Made by a program: the position numbers and the translations under genes. Positions 34,944 through 44,060 of a stretch of 64,000 nucleotides of DNA are shown piece after piece; positions within the stretch are counted from its first letter, which is position 1, and each line of letters starts with the position of its first letter. The notes beneath the pieces were generated by a model. That model worked only from the letters and a program-made list of their open reading frames with translations. It was not told the DNA's origin and made no database searches. Source of the stretch: Paenirhizobium selenitireducens ATCC BAA-1503 (lineage in GTDB: Bacteria; Pseudomonadota; Alphaproteobacteria; Rhizobiales; Rhizobiaceae); NCBI RefSeq assembly GCF_000518785.1, contig NZ_JAEG01000002.1, forward strand, positions 1-64,000. The letters are read 5' to 3'.

Positions 34944-34976
34944 ACGCAAAAAGGCCGCCCCACCGGGCGGCCTTTC
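34944..34976 (-). terminator. Terminator of tig, second copy of 33-bp repeat
   Basis: The stem AAAGGCCGCCC / GGGCGGCCTTT (34950-34960 with 34965-34975) has a T5 tail on the minus strand, 26 bases beyond the tig stop. It is identical to 31707-31739 over 33 bases. Confidence 0.85.
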
Positions 34977-35001
34977 CACATTCCAATCAACAACCCAAAG
35001 C

Positions 35002-36483
35002 TTACTCGGCGTCGCCTTCGGCGGCCTTCTTCTTCGGAGCAGCCTTCTTCTTCGGAGCGGCGTCGTCGCCTTCGGCAGCGTCGTCAGCCTTGGCGGCGGC
35101 CTTCTTCTTCGGGGCTGCCTTCTTGGCCGGCTTGTCGCCTTCTTCGGCTTCGTCGTCGGCCAGCAGCTCTTCCTTGGAGACCTTCTTGTCGGTCACGTCG
35201 ATTTCAGCCAGCAGCTTGTCGATGACCTTCTCTTCGAAGATCGGGGCGCGCAGCGAAGCGGAAGCGCCGGGCGTGTTGCGGAAGAAGTCGAGGATCTGCT
35301 TTTCCTGGCCCGGGAACTGCTGAAGCTGGGCGAACAGGGCCCGCTGCATTTCGTCCTCGGAGACTTCGACGCCGCCCTTTTCACCGATTTCCGACAGAAC
35401 GAGGCCGAGGCGAACGCGGCGCTCGGCGAGCGTGCGGTATTCGGTGCGGGCTTCTTCTTCGGTCGTGTCTTCGTCGGCAAAGGTCTTGCCGGACTGGGCG
35501 AGATCGGTGTTGATCTGGCGCCAGATGTTCTCGAACTCGGCGTCGACGAGCTTGGAGGGCGTGTCGAACTGGTAGAGCTCGTCCAGCTGGTCGAGGATCT
35601 GACGCTTGACCTTCTGGCGGGTGACGTTGCCGTACTGGCTCTCGATCTGGCCGCGGACGATTTCCTTCAGCTTGTCGAGCGATTCGATGCCGAGCTTGGA
35701 GGCGAGTTCGTCGTTGAGCTCGATGGCGGCGGGGCTGGCCACTTCCTTGACGGTGATGTCGAAGGTGGCTTCCTTGCCGGCAAGGTTGGCGGCCGGATAG
35801 TCGGCCGGGAAGTTCACGGTGATGACCTTTTCATCGCCAGCCTTGAGGCCGACGAGCTGGTCTTCGAAGCCGGGGATGAAGCGGTTCGAACCGATGACCA
35901 GTTCCGCATCCTCGTCCTTGCCGCCGTCGAAGGCAACGCCGTCGACCTTGCCGAGGTAATCCATGGTGACGCGGTCGCCTTCGGCGGCCTTGCCCTTCTT
36001 GGTTTCGAAGGTGCGGGCGTTTTCGGCGATCTTCTCGATCTGCTCGACGACTTCCGCATCCGAGACGTCGACCACTTCGCGGGTGACCTTGAGGCCGTCG
36101 ACCGACTTCAGCTCGATCGCCGGGATGATCTCGTAGGAGAGCGTGAACTCGAGGTCGGCCTGGGCGGTGAGGATCTTGTCGGCTTCGGCCTCGTCCTCGG
36201 TCATGGCGATTTCCGGCTGGGTCGCCGACTTTTCGCCGCGCTCCGACAGGATGGCGGACGGCTGTTCGCGGATGATCTCGTTGACCAGTTCGGCCATGAT
36301 CGACTTGCCGTACATCTTCTTCAGGTGACCGACCGGAACCTTGCCCGGGCGGAAGCCGTTGATGCGGACCTTGTCCTTGGTCTCGGCCAGGCGCTCATTC
36401 ATGCGAGCTTCCATGTCCTTGGCCGGAATGACGACCTTGATTTCGCGCTTCAGCCCTTCAGCGAGCGTTTCGATAACCTGCAT
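35002..36483 (-). CDS. tig: Trigger factor (ribosome-associated chaperone and prolyl isomerase)
   Basis: 493 residues. Trigger factor binds the ribosome exit tunnel and assists nascent chains. The N-terminal domain has the ribosome-binding signature GFRPGKVP (44-51), and a FKBP-type PPIase domain follows ([20 protein letters not shown], then [18 protein letters not shown]). The C-terminal chaperone arms end in a low-complexity tail rich in [10 protein letters not shown], longer than in E. coli (432 residues) and typical of Rhizobiales. It is followed by the terminator at 34944-34976; the tRNA-Leu gene lies upstream on the same strand. Confidence 0.95.
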   Translation of the reverse strand: MQVIETLAEGLKREIKVVIPAKDMEARMNERLAETKDKVRINGFRPGKVPVGHLKKMYGKSIMAELVNEIIREQPSAILSERGEKSATQPEIAMTEDEAEADKILTAQADLEFTLSYEIIPAIELKSVDGLKVTREVVDVSDAEVVEQIEKIAENARTFETKKGKAAEGDRVTMDYLGKVDGVAFDGGKDEDAELVIGSNRFIPGFEDQLVGLKAGDEKVITVNFPADYPAANLAGKEATFDITVKEVASPAAIELNDELASKLGIESLDKLKEIVRGQIESQYGNVTRQKVKRQILDQLDELYQFDTPSKLVDAEFENIWRQINTDLAQSGKTFADEDTTEEEARTEYRTLAERRVRLGLVLSEIGEKGGVEVSEDEMQRALFAQLQQFPGQEKQILDFFRNTPGASASLRAPIFEEKVIDKLLAEIDVTDKKVSKEELLADDEAEEGDKPAKKAAPKKKAAAKADDAAEGDDAAPKKKAAPKKKAAEGDAE

Positions 36484-36668
36484 GTTCTTACCTTCATGTC
36501 GTGGCGGCCGTGCTCGGACAGCCGGTTGTTTCCCTGAGCACGACGCCGGAATCCTATGTTCCCGGACGTGGCTGCGGCGCAGTCTTCAAGCATTCCTGCC
36601 AGGCAAAACGGTGATAACAGCAGCGGGATCGTCACCCGGTCCGTCTCGCACCGCCCCGCTCGGCAATC

Positions 36669-36753
<85 letters not shown>

Positions 36754-37060
36754 GTCCAAAGCAAACGCATGCAGCCCTTGCGCATGGCCCCTCCGGAGCG
36801 CGCGTCTCTATATCACCCGTTTTTACGCGCGCAAAGGAAAAATGACGCCTTCTCCGCCGCCCACACACGGAAAGGCGCGGGCGGCGGATGGCGCGCCGAA
36901 AGCCGTGTGCAGTCGGTCGACCGCCCCACGGCATCCGGCGTCGGTGGATCGCCCGGCGCGCACTGCAACCCTGCGGCGCTCAATTTCCATCTTTACATCG
37001 GCGAGTATATCGGCATTTTCGTCATAAAACCGTCACAAGCAACCATCGGGAAAGTCGCCA
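36754..37060. other. Intergenic between tRNA-Leu and a hypothetical gene
   Basis: 307 bases without a credible gene. It must carry the tRNA promoter on one side and that of the gene at 37061 on the other. I see no clear hairpin or repeat. Confidence 0.4.
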
Positions 37061-37705
37061 ATGGCATCTCCCCCTCCTTGCGTGGTCTATTCGACCCTCT
37101 CTCTCAACACCTTGACGAAGCGCTGTCGTATCGACGGCCGGCTTTATGACGTTCATCTGGGCAAGTGGATGTTCTACAATCCGGCGCGACAGGAGAAATA
37201 CTTCCATGTCCGATCCGGCAAGATCGATTCGACTGCGCGAAGCCGTCCGACGGACCGTCAACTGTCGCAGATCGACGAAGCCGCGTTCAGCGGACGCTAT
37301 CCCATTTCGGTGTGGAAGGAAGCTCTGGCCACGCCGATCTCCCGGCGGCTCGCCGAGATCTGGATCGCCAGCCGGCGTCTCCACGCCGCCGGCCTCGGAC
37401 CGAGGCCGGGCGCGCTGATCGTCGCGCGCAACTACAAGCGCAATTTCCGCTCTTTTGGTCCGACAGCCGGGCTGCAGATCGAAAATGCCAGGCTGCTTTC
37501 GCCGCGTTATCCGGTGACGCAAGAGGAGATGATCGCCGCCGGCGTGCGGCCCGACCGCTATCTGAGCTGCGTGCGGCAGACGATCAACGGCTATGTCTCG
37601 GATCTCTGTTCGGTGGTCGGCGTCGTGCCGATCGACGCCGAGGAGGAGATCGAAGCACTCGCCGGACAGATCAACGGTCTGCTGACCGGAAACGGTGCCG
37701 GTTAA
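37061..37705 (+). CDS. Conserved-looking hypothetical protein
   Basis: 214 residues, ATG with gggaaag upstream. The sequence is soluble, without signal peptide or membrane segment. Features include CRIDGRLYDVHLGKWMFYNP near the start, a basic middle (RRLAEIWIASRRLHAAG, ARNYKRNFRSFGP) and an acidic end (VPIDAEEEIEAL). I do not recognise a domain. Codon use matches the core genes around it, so a resident, not transferred, gene is likely. Confidence 0.65.
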   Translation: MASPPPCVVYSTLSLNTLTKRCRIDGRLYDVHLGKWMFYNPARQEKYFHVRSGKIDSTARSRPTDRQLSQIDEAAFSGRYPISVWKEALATPISRRLAEIWIASRRLHAAGLGPRPGALIVARNYKRNFRSFGPTAGLQIENARLLSPRYPVTQEEMIAAGVRPDRYLSCVRQTINGYVSDLCSVVGVVPIDAEEEIEALAGQINGLLTGNGAG

Positions 37706-37763
37706 CGCAGCTTCCTCCGGCCGCCGGGGCGAACGCCGGCCAAGGAGCCCGCCAGCCGAACGG

Positions 37764-38354
37764 CTAGTACAACGGCTCCTGGTACAGCGCCGTGCCATCC
37801 ATGCGCAGCTCGCGGATCTGGCCGCGGCCCGCCTTGCCCACGCGGACGACCACGGTGACCTCGCCCGCATTGCGACCCGTCTCGATCTCGTGCCCCTCGC
37901 CTTCCGGCACGTAGAAGCGCTCGATGCCGTAGTCGACCCTCAGGCTGTCGCCCGCATCGACCGCGCCGTAATAGTAAAAGCGTTGCGTCTGGAGCACGAC
38001 ACTGCCCTCCTCCGGCGCCAGCGCGCCGAAAGAAGCCTCCGCGACCGTCCATAAACCATCCACGCCGGGCTTCAGCCGCACCTGCATCACCTGCCAGCCG
38101 GGACCGTCCGGACGATCGCCGGTGATGAGCGTCGCGGGGATGGTCGAGACGTCATAGGCGAGGATGACATAGTCGCCGCGCAGCAGGTCGCGCGGATCGA
38201 CCGGCATCGTCTTCAGCAGGATCTCTTCGCCGGAGCGCAAAATGCCGGCCCGGCTCTCGATCATCCAGCCGAGCACCGCGGTCTGCAGAACCGTGAGCCC
38301 CAGTGCGATGGCCAGATAGCGCATAGTGTTCGGTTTCCGGGTTTCCACAGTCAT
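37764..38354 (-). CDS. GDYXXLXY-domain membrane-anchored protein
   Basis: 196 residues with one N-terminal membrane segment (MRYLAIALGLTVLQTAVLGW) and the family motif RGDYVILAYDV that names the GDYXXLXY domain. The remainder, rich in beta strands, would be periplasmic. In many bacteria it is encoded beside a DUF2157 multi-spanning protein, as here with a four-base overlap (ATGA). The function of the pair is unknown; a membrane complex is inferred from constant linkage. Confidence 0.8.
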   Translation of the reverse strand: MTVETRKPNTMRYLAIALGLTVLQTAVLGWMIESRAGILRSGEEILLKTMPVDPRDLLRGDYVILAYDVSTIPATLITGDRPDGPGWQVMQVRLKPGVDGLWTVAEASFGALAPEEGSVVLQTQRFYYYGAVDAGDSLRVDYGIERFYVPEGEGHEIETGRNAGEVTVVVRVGKAGRGQIRELRMDGTALYQEPLY

Positions 38355-39454
38355 GTCCTTGCCTCCACGGCCCGCCGGGCAAACACTTTCTCAAGCTTCA
38401 CCACCACGCCCGCCAGCACTGCGACGACCAGACCGGCCAGCAGGAAGAAGGCGGAGGTGCCGAGCATGGAGTCGATCGTCACATAGGAGAGGTAGAGCAC
38501 TTCGCCGGCAAAGGCGGCATAGGCGAGGAAGCGCACCGCGCCATTGTCCCGCCCTTCGAGCGCCAGCGCGGCAAGCGCCAGGGCGATCGTGGCGATACCG
38601 AGCAGGGCGAGCGCTTCTCCATCCGTCCATTCGGCATGCAGCAGGCCAAGGCCGAGAAGCGCCAGCACCAGCGCATAGAAGGCAAAGGCCGGTTCGAACC
38701 GCCGCAGGAATTTCGCCACCGGCGACATCGGCAGGGTGGCCACCAGGAAGGCGATCGTGCCGGCCGCCGCATAGGCGGTTGCCGTCTCGACCTCGATCGA
38801 CAGCGTATAGATCCAGACGAACCAGGCGAGCAGCAGCCAATAGACGAAATGCCGCGCCCGGTCGGCGCCGGTCCACAGCGACAGCAAACCGATGACGAGG
38901 CCGGAAAACACCGGCCACCAGCCGTAGAGCATGTGCCAATCGGCGTTGAACTGTTCGAGCAGGGCGGCGAAAGCGGCAAAGGACAGGATGCCGGCCATGG
39001 CCGTCAATGCCCCCGAGCGGAAAGCGGCCGCCGACACGGCGGTCATGGCGAACCACACGAGCATGGCGTCGAAGGCATCGCCCGACAGATGATAGAGCTG
39101 GCCGATCAGCGCGATCGCCCCGCCGAAACAGGCGGCTCCGAGCACCAGCAAAGCGCCGCCGAGGCGGTCGGCGCCACGGCCGAAGGCAAGGGCTGCGAGC
39201 AGATGGAAGACCCAGATCAGCGCGACGATGCCGCCAACCTTGACCAGCCGCGGGATCGCCTCCCAGTTGGCGGCGATCAGCAGCAGGATCGAGGCGGAGA
39301 TCAGCACGGCCGCCAGAATCATCAGCACGCCGCCGATGCTGAAAGACGATCGGCGGGAATCATGTTCCTGCAGCAGCGCGTCGGCAACGCCCTGCCCGAT
39401 CAGGCCCTTGCCCACCCAGATGTCGAGGTCTCGTTTCAACCGCCCGCGATACAT
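38351..39454 (-). CDS. DUF2157 multi-pass membrane protein
   Basis: 367 residues from the ATG preceded by GGAGAG, which excludes a long low-quality extension upstream. After a charged N terminus (RLKRDLDIWVGKGLIGQGVA, the DUF2157 motif region) come about ten hydrophobic segments such as GGVLMILAAVLISASILLLI and FALLEQFNADWHMLYGWWPV. It is an inner-membrane protein of unknown role, co-transcribed with the GDYXXLXY gene that follows. Confidence 0.8.
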   Translation of the reverse strand: MYRGRLKRDLDIWVGKGLIGQGVADALLQEHDSRRSSFSIGGVLMILAAVLISASILLLIAANWEAIPRLVKVGGIVALIWVFHLLAALAFGRGADRLGGALLVLGAACFGGAIALIGQLYHLSGDAFDAMLVWFAMTAVSAAAFRSGALTAMAGILSFAAFAALLEQFNADWHMLYGWWPVFSGLVIGLLSLWTGADRARHFVYWLLLAWFVWIYTLSIEVETATAYAAAGTIAFLVATLPMSPVAKFLRRFEPAFAFYALVLALLGLGLLHAEWTDGEALALLGIATIALALAALALEGRDNGAVRFLAYAAFAGEVLYLSYVTIDSMLGTSAFFLLAGLVVAVLAGVVVKLEKVFARRAVEART

Positions 39455-39726
39455 GAACTCTCCGTCCCCAGCCCCGGTTCGGCGCGCCTCGTGCCGCCTG
39501 GCACGGGCGCCGTCCCGTCGTTTGCGCCATTCTTGAGCCGAACGCCGGCAAAAGACAATCGGGGGCTCCGCGCCCGTGCGACAATCTGCACTCCGTCCAT
39601 CATGCAGTCGACCCATCATGCAGTCGGCGCATGGCTTCCATGACGATATTGCACTGCACAAGATCGGAGTTTCAGCTTAATGTGATTTTCAACAGAGCGC
39701 GGACGAAGTCTCTTCGTTTTCACTCA

Positions 39727-39878
39727 CGCGGCGGTCCTCCGCCGATACGACCTTCGACCCTGCGCACTCCTCCTCCCAGCGCAGCGTCGAACTGACTGAC
39801 GACACTCCTCCTCCCAGTCGTCGGTCTCTCAAAATGGCGCTCACCGGATCCTCCTCCCCCGGTGAGCGTTATTTTTTT
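39727..39878 (+). ncRNA. Small RNA with three CCUCCUCCC (anti-Shine-Dalgarno) loops, alpha-r14/NfeR1-like
   Basis: Three successive stable hairpins present the same unpaired motif. Hairpin 1 (39755-39765 with 39779-39789) and hairpin 2 (39794-39803 with 39817-39826) both have the loop ACTCCTCCTCCCA. Hairpin 3 (39838-39847 with 39859-39868) has ATCCTCCTCCC in its loop and is followed by a T-rich tail, so it is also the terminator. A small GGCGG/CCGCC hairpin precedes them. Repeated anti-SD loops on stems are the design of rhizobial alpha-r14 (NfeR1) riboregulators, which pair with ribosome binding sites of many mRNAs. The 5' end is approximate. Confidence 0.8.
39838..39878 (+). terminator. Intrinsic terminator of the small RNA
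   Basis: A perfect 10-bp stem CGCTCACCGG/CCGGTGAGCG, 11-nt loop carrying the third CCTCCTCCC, then TTATTTTTTT. Confidence 0.9.
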
Positions 39879-40128
39879 GCCCTCTTCCCAATCCGGCCGA
39901 TTTCCCATAGTGCAGCGCGCAAGCCCGCTCCCGAGGCTCCGCGCTGCGCGACCAAGCGCCGAAAAATGCGCCAGTTTACCGCATGTTAACCATGCCTCTA
40001 TGCGCCCACCGCATAGGAGTCATACGGCGATGTCACTTCCGCTTTTTCGCAGCGCAGCATATATTCCGGTCATCGAATTCAAGCAGGCACCCGCCCCCGG
40101 GGAGCCGCAACCGGAAAGAGGAAAGACC
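39879..40128. other. Leader of the first DUF1127 gene
   Basis: 250 bases without a gene. It contains the promoter of the DUF1127 gene and possibly a long 5' untranslated region. Confidence 0.35.
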
Positions 40129-40275
40129 ATGAACATCGCTCGCTCGCTCAACAACTGGCGCAAGTATCGTCAGACCGTCAACGAACTCGGCCGCATGTCC
40201 GATCGCGAACTTCGCGACCTCGGCATTGGCCGCGAGGACATCCGCCGCGTGGCACGTCACGCCGTCGCCAGCTGA
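40129..40275 (+). CDS. DUF1127 small protein (first of two)
   Basis: 48 residues: MNIARSLNNWRKYRQTVNEL, then GRMSDRELRDLGIGREDIRR and VARHAVAS. The core W.RYR.T..EL..M.DRELRDLGI matches DUF1127 exactly. aaagaggaaag precedes the ATG; upstream in-frame codons do not belong to the family. In rhizobia such short arginine-rich proteins bind RNA or influence small-RNA turnover and phosphate, stress and carbon responses. A strong terminator follows. Confidence 0.9.
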   Translation: MNIARSLNNWRKYRQTVNELGRMSDRELRDLGIGREDIRRVARHAVAS

Positions 40276-40304
40276 TCCTGACGAGATATTCTGCATGCCA
40301 AGAG

Positions 40305-40327
40305 GCCTCCCTTGCGGGAGGCTTTTT
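40305..40327 (+). terminator. Intrinsic terminator after DUF1127 gene 1
   Basis: Stem GCCTCCC/GGGAGGC with a TTGC loop, then TTTTT. Confidence 0.9.
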
Positions 40328-40523
40328 CTTTGCCGCTTTTTCAGGCGCCGATGCCCGCCTCCCGATAATTGCCTTTTATTGCAGCACACCATGCACATTT
40401 GCATAGCAGTCGCTTATTCTTTGCACTGCACAATATTGTTTTACAGGCGTATAAAGCGGTCAATCGCTGATGTGGACGAGACCACAGGATCAGCGGAACA
40501 AGATTGACCCCGAGGAAACGACC

Positions 40524-40667
40524 ATGAACCCGATCCGCATCGCCAAGAACTGGATGAGCTACCGCCGCACCATCGCCGAACTGGGCAACCTGTCCAACCA
40601 GGCCCTGTCCGACATCGGCATCACCCGCTACGAAATCCGCAATATTGCTGCCCGCTCCTTCCGCTAA
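40524..40667 (+). CDS. DUF1127 small protein (second of two)
   Basis: 47 residues: [52 protein letters not shown] lies upstream of the ATG. It shares the DUF1127 pattern with the gene at 40129 but is less conserved in the RELRDLGI part (QALSDIGI). The 250 bases between the two genes contain a terminator, so they are separate transcription units. Paired DUF1127 genes are typical of Rhizobiaceae. Confidence 0.85.
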   Translation: MNPIRIAKNWMSYRRTIAELGNLSNQALSDIGITRYEIRNIAARSFR

Positions 40668-40692
40668 TAGCGCAGGTTGAGCAGAGCAGTGG

Positions 40693-40718
40693 AAAACGGC
40701 ACCTTCGGGTGCCGTTTT
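40693..40718 (+). terminator. Intrinsic terminator after DUF1127 gene 2
   Basis: Stem AAAACGGCACC/GGTGCCGTTTT around a TTCG tetraloop; the A and T runs are part of the stem, so it can work in both directions. Confidence 0.9.
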
Positions 40719-40807
40719 CGATTCTGGCCCCTTCCGTACGGCGTGCCCTGCCCGCGGCGGACGGGAAAGGATTGGCCGCCAAACCGTCCCGTGATAAGCA
40801 GCACGCC

Positions 40808-42229
40808 ATGATGAAAACCACTCCCTCCCCCATTCATGTCGTCGGTGGCGGACTTGCCGGCTCGGAAGCCGCCTGGCAGGTCGCGCAGGCCGGCGTTCCG
40901 GTCATTCTCCACGAGATGCGCGGCGTGCGCGGCACGGATGCGCACCGCACAGACGGCCTTGCCGAGCTGGTATGCTCGAACTCCTTCCGCTCGGACGATG
41001 CGACGGCCAATGCCGTCGGCGTCATCCATGCCGAGATGCGGCTGGCCGGATCGCTGATCATGGCCTGCGCCGACAAGCACCAGGTTCCGGCGGGCGGCGC
41101 GCTCGCCGTCGACCGCGACGGCTTTTCCGACGCCGTCAGCCAGGCGATCCATGCGCATCCGCTGATCACCGTGGTGCGCGAAGAGGTCACCGGCCTGCCG
41201 CCCCAGGACTGGGGTCCGGCGATCATTGCCTCCGGCCCGCTGACCTCTCCCGACCTCGCCGAGGCCATCCGCACTGAGACCGGCGAAGACGCGCTGGCCT
41301 TCTTCGACGCCATCGCGCCGATCATCCACCGCGATTCGATCGACATGGACATCTGCTGGTACCAGTCGCGCTACGACAAGGTCGGTCCCGGCGGCACGGG
41401 CAAGGACTATATCAACTGCCCGCTCGACGAAGCCCAGTACAACGCCTTCGTCGATGCCCTGATCGCCGGCGACACGGTCGGCTTCAAGGAATGGGAAGGC
41501 ACGCCCTATTTCGACGGCTGCCTGCCGATCGAAGTCATGGCCGAACGCGGCCGCGAAACGCTGCGCCACGGGCCGATGAAGCCCATGGGGCTGACCAATG
41601 CCCACAATCCGACCGTCAAGGCCTATGCCGTGGTGCAATTGCGCCAGGACAATGCGCTTGGCACGCTCTACAACATGGTCGGCTTCCAGACCAAGCTGCG
41701 CTACGGCGCGCAATCCGAGATTTTTCGCATGATCCCGGGCCTGGAAAATGCCGAGTTCGCCCGTCTCGGCGGCCTGCACCGCAACACCTATATCAACTCA
41801 CCGGTGCTGCTCGATCCGTCGCTGCAGCTCAAGAGCCGGCCGGGCCTTCGATTCGCCGGCCAGATTACCGGCTGCGAGGGCTATGTCGAGAGTGCATCGA
41901 TCGGCCTGCTGGCCGGCCGCTTCGCCGCCGCCGACCGCAAGGGCGAGATCATCTCCCTGCCGCCCGAGACGACGGCCATGGGCTCGCTGCTGCGCCACAT
42001 CACCGGCGGGCATCTGGTCAGCCACGAGGAGCCCGGCAAGCGGTCGTTCCAGCCGATGAACATCAATTTCGGGCTGTTTCCGGAACTGGCGCCGGGCTCG
42101 ATCGTCAAGCCGGAGGGCGTCAAGCGCTTCCGCGGCAAGGACAAGACGGTGATGAAGCGTCAGCTGGTGGCCGAGCGCGCCCTGGCCGACTGCAAGGCCT
42201 GGCTAGCCTCCGAACTCGCCCAGCCGTGA
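40808..42229 (+). CDS. trmFO: Folate-dependent tRNA (uracil-54-C5)-methyltransferase
   Basis: 473 residues of the TrmFO (Gid) family, which methylates U54 of tRNA using methylene-tetrahydrofolate and FADH2. The FAD motif is [18 protein letters not shown] at the start, followed by the family-specific [20 protein letters not shown] and [21 protein letters not shown] and [20 protein letters not shown] lie towards the C terminus. The first of two adjacent ATGs is used; a longer frame upstream reads through a terminator and is rejected. Confidence 0.95.
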   Translation: MMKTTPSPIHVVGGGLAGSEAAWQVAQAGVPVILHEMRGVRGTDAHRTDGLAELVCSNSFRSDDATANAVGVIHAEMRLAGSLIMACADKHQVPAGGALAVDRDGFSDAVSQAIHAHPLITVVREEVTGLPPQDWGPAIIASGPLTSPDLAEAIRTETGEDALAFFDAIAPIIHRDSIDMDICWYQSRYDKVGPGGTGKDYINCPLDEAQYNAFVDALIAGDTVGFKEWEGTPYFDGCLPIEVMAERGRETLRHGPMKPMGLTNAHNPTVKAYAVVQLRQDNALGTLYNMVGFQTKLRYGAQSEIFRMIPGLENAEFARLGGLHRNTYINSPVLLDPSLQLKSRPGLRFAGQITGCEGYVESASIGLLAGRFAAADRKGEIISLPPETTAMGSLLRHITGGHLVSHEEPGKRSFQPMNINFGLFPELAPGSIVKPEGVKRFRGKDKTVMKRQLVAERALADCKAWLASELAQP

Positions 42230-42236
42230 CGGACGC

Positions 42237-42695
42237 TCAGGCCGTCGGGATCGCGCCCGACGGCGCATCCCGCTCGGCACTGCTCACGTAATTGCCCAGT
42301 AGCCAGAGTGACACTTCCGCGGCCTCCAGGGGCGAGGCGAAGGTGAATTCGCCATTGTGGAACGGCGCGTCGAGGAATTCGATGGCAAAGCCGCGCCCGT
42401 TGCGCAGGTCGCGCACCCGCACGGTACCCGGCTCGATCAGATGGCAGGCATAGTGGCTGCGCATGTTGCGCATGAAGCCGGCCTTGTTGTCGTGCAGACG
42501 CACGAAGACCGCATTGCCGTCTTCCGTCGTGTGGAGACTGCGGATGGCTTCGTTGGGAAAGGCCCGGCCGAATTCGAGAAGCGCCAGTCCTGTATCGTGA
42601 AGACTGTCCTCGTTCGTCCGCTTCGCAATTCGCGTCGAATAGTAGGCGAACAGGGCCACCAGTGCCAAAATCACAATCCAGGTAATCGAAGCCAC
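42237..42695 (-). CDS. Membrane-anchored hypothetical protein
   Basis: 152 residues from a GTG preceded by GGGAGGTGAGG. A single N-terminal membrane segment (ITWIVILALVALFAYYS) anchors a soluble domain of unknown type (TGLALLEFGRAFPNEAIRSL, then FVRLHDNKAGFMRNMRSHYA). I do not recognise the family, but codon use and placement between trmFO and the NDUFAF6-like gene suggest a resident Rhizobiaceae gene. Confidence 0.7.
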   Translation of the reverse strand: MASITWIVILALVALFAYYSTRIAKRTNEDSLHDTGLALLEFGRAFPNEAIRSLHTTEDGNAVFVRLHDNKAGFMRNMRSHYACHLIEPGTVRVRDLRNGRGFAIEFLDAPFHNGEFTFASPLEAAEVSLWLLGNYVSSAERDAPSGAIPTA

Positions 42696-42778
42696 GCCTC
42701 ACCTCCCGTTGCAGCCGGACATCGTCCGACCTTTCACCGCGAGTCGATAGCAGCCGAGGCTTGCGCGAATTTGGTGGT

Positions 42779-43642
42779 TCAGAAGCTGCCGGTCACCGCG
42801 GCCCGCAGCATGCGCAGCTGGCGACGCCATTGCGGCGGCCTGATCGTGCCGTCGAGGATGGCAGCGCCGCGCCGCTGGGCGGCGATCAGAACCGGTTCGC
42901 TCAGCGATACCGGCAGATAAGCCGGCACCAGGCTTCTGGGTAGCCGTCCCGCTTCACGCGCCTTGCGCAGGTGGTCGCGTCCGAGCCCGGCAAAAGCTTC
43001 GATCGCGGCCGAAACCCTGGCCTTGTCGTCGCCGGCGAGGAAGGTTTCCCGATCGAGCCCGACCGCCGAGAGAATTTCCAGCGGCAGATAGAGCTGGCCG
43101 CGCGCCCGGTGCGTCGGCATCAGCAGCAGCGCACCGGCGATGGCCTGGGCGACGCCGGCATGACCGGCGATGGTGGCGGCCCCGGCCGCGGCGTCCGGAT
43201 CGAGCACGAGGCTCGCCAATTGCACGAGTGCCGCTGCCGTCTCGCCGGCATAGCCCTCGAACATCACCGTCGTTTCCATCGGATCGTCGTAGAGATCGAA
43301 GACGCGCGCCTCGATCATGCCGGACAGGGCGGCGATCGGCAGGCGGTGGATGCGGATGGCGTCCAGGAGTGCCGCCGCGATAGGATTGGCCTCGGTCGAA
43401 CCGTGTGCTGCGCCCTCCAGAAGGTCGCGCCAGTATTGCAGGCGGACCTCGCCCGGCAGTGGCTCGCGCACCACATCGCGGATGCGGGCGATCTCGGCAT
43501 TGAAGGCATAGAGCGCGGCGACCGCGCCGCGGCGGGCTGCCGGAGTCAGCAGGCTCGCCAGATAGCGGTCGCGATCACTGTCGCGCAGACCCGACATGTC
43601 GAGAATGCGGTTTCCTGTCTCGGCATCGCTCACGGTGTTCAT
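42779..43642 (-). CDS. NDUFAF6-like member of the squalene/phytoene synthase family
   Basis: 287 residues with the squalene/phytoene synthase fold but without the DDxxD metal motif of true synthases: in its place is YAFNAEIARIRDVVREP (45-61) followed by VRLQYWRDLLEG. That reading, AFN-E-A--RD then R-Q-W, is the pattern of the mitochondrial complex I assembly factor NDUFAF6. Eight bases separate it from a Mth938/NDUFAF3-like gene upstream on the same strand, so they form an operon with secDF. An assembly or lipid-linked role is more likely than isoprenoid synthesis. Confidence 0.75.
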   Translation of the reverse strand: MNTVSDAETGNRILDMSGLRDSDRDRYLASLLTPAARRGAVAALYAFNAEIARIRDVVREPLPGEVRLQYWRDLLEGAAHGSTEANPIAAALLDAIRIHRLPIAALSGMIEARVFDLYDDPMETTVMFEGYAGETAAALVQLASLVLDPDAAAGAATIAGHAGVAQAIAGALLLMPTHRARGQLYLPLEILSAVGLDRETFLAGDDKARVSAAIEAFAGLGRDHLRKAREAGRLPRSLVPAYLPVSLSEPVLIAAQRRGAAILDGTIRPPQWRRQLRMLRAAVTGSF

Positions 43643-43650
43643 CCCGGCCG

Positions 43651-44055
43651 TCAGACGGCGATCAGGGCGGCGGCAACCGCCCGCTGCTCGGCGAGCATGA
43701 TGTTGAAGGTGCGGATGGCTGCACCCGTGCCCATCGGATCGCTGGCGATGCCCCTTGCCTTGAGGGCAGCCTTCAGTTCGGCCGGAAGGGGGCGAAGCTT
43801 GGCGCCCGTGCCGACCAGAAGTACCTCGATATCCGCCGCATCGTCGAGGACGCGGCGGAAATTCTCGACCGAAAGCGGCATGGTCTCGTCCATCTCCCAG
43901 CCGTAGATGCCCGAGGGCAGCAACAGCAGCGAACCCCGATGCGACATGTCGGCAAAGCGGAAGCCGCCATTGCCGTAGGCGTCGATCTGGGCCCGCCCCG
44001 GAAAATGGGCCTCCCGGATGACGATACCCTTGCCGGTCGGTCCGAAGGACGACAC
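43651..44055 (-). CDS. Mth938/NDUFAF3-like (DUF498) protein
   Basis: 134 residues from a GTG start, five bases after secDF ends. It has the compact Mth938 fold: IDAYGNGGFRFADMSHRGSL, then LLLPSGIYGWEM and EVLLVGTGAKLRPLPAEL, and RTFNIMLAEQRAVAAALI at the end. The family includes human NDUFAF3, a complex I assembly factor membrane-associated near OXA/Sec components. In alphaproteobacteria it is encoded behind secDF, as here. Confidence 0.85.
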   Translation of the reverse strand: MSSFGPTGKGIVIREAHFPGRAQIDAYGNGGFRFADMSHRGSLLLLPSGIYGWEMDETMPLSVENFRRVLDDAADIEVLLVGTGAKLRPLPAELKAALKARGIASDPMGTGAAIRTFNIMLAEQRAVAAALIAV

Positions 44056-44060
44056 CGGCC

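Noticed and set aside
34819..36537. 572-codon plus-strand frame opposite tig
   Set aside because: Antisense artefact of tig codon bias; trigger factor motifs are complete on the minus strand.
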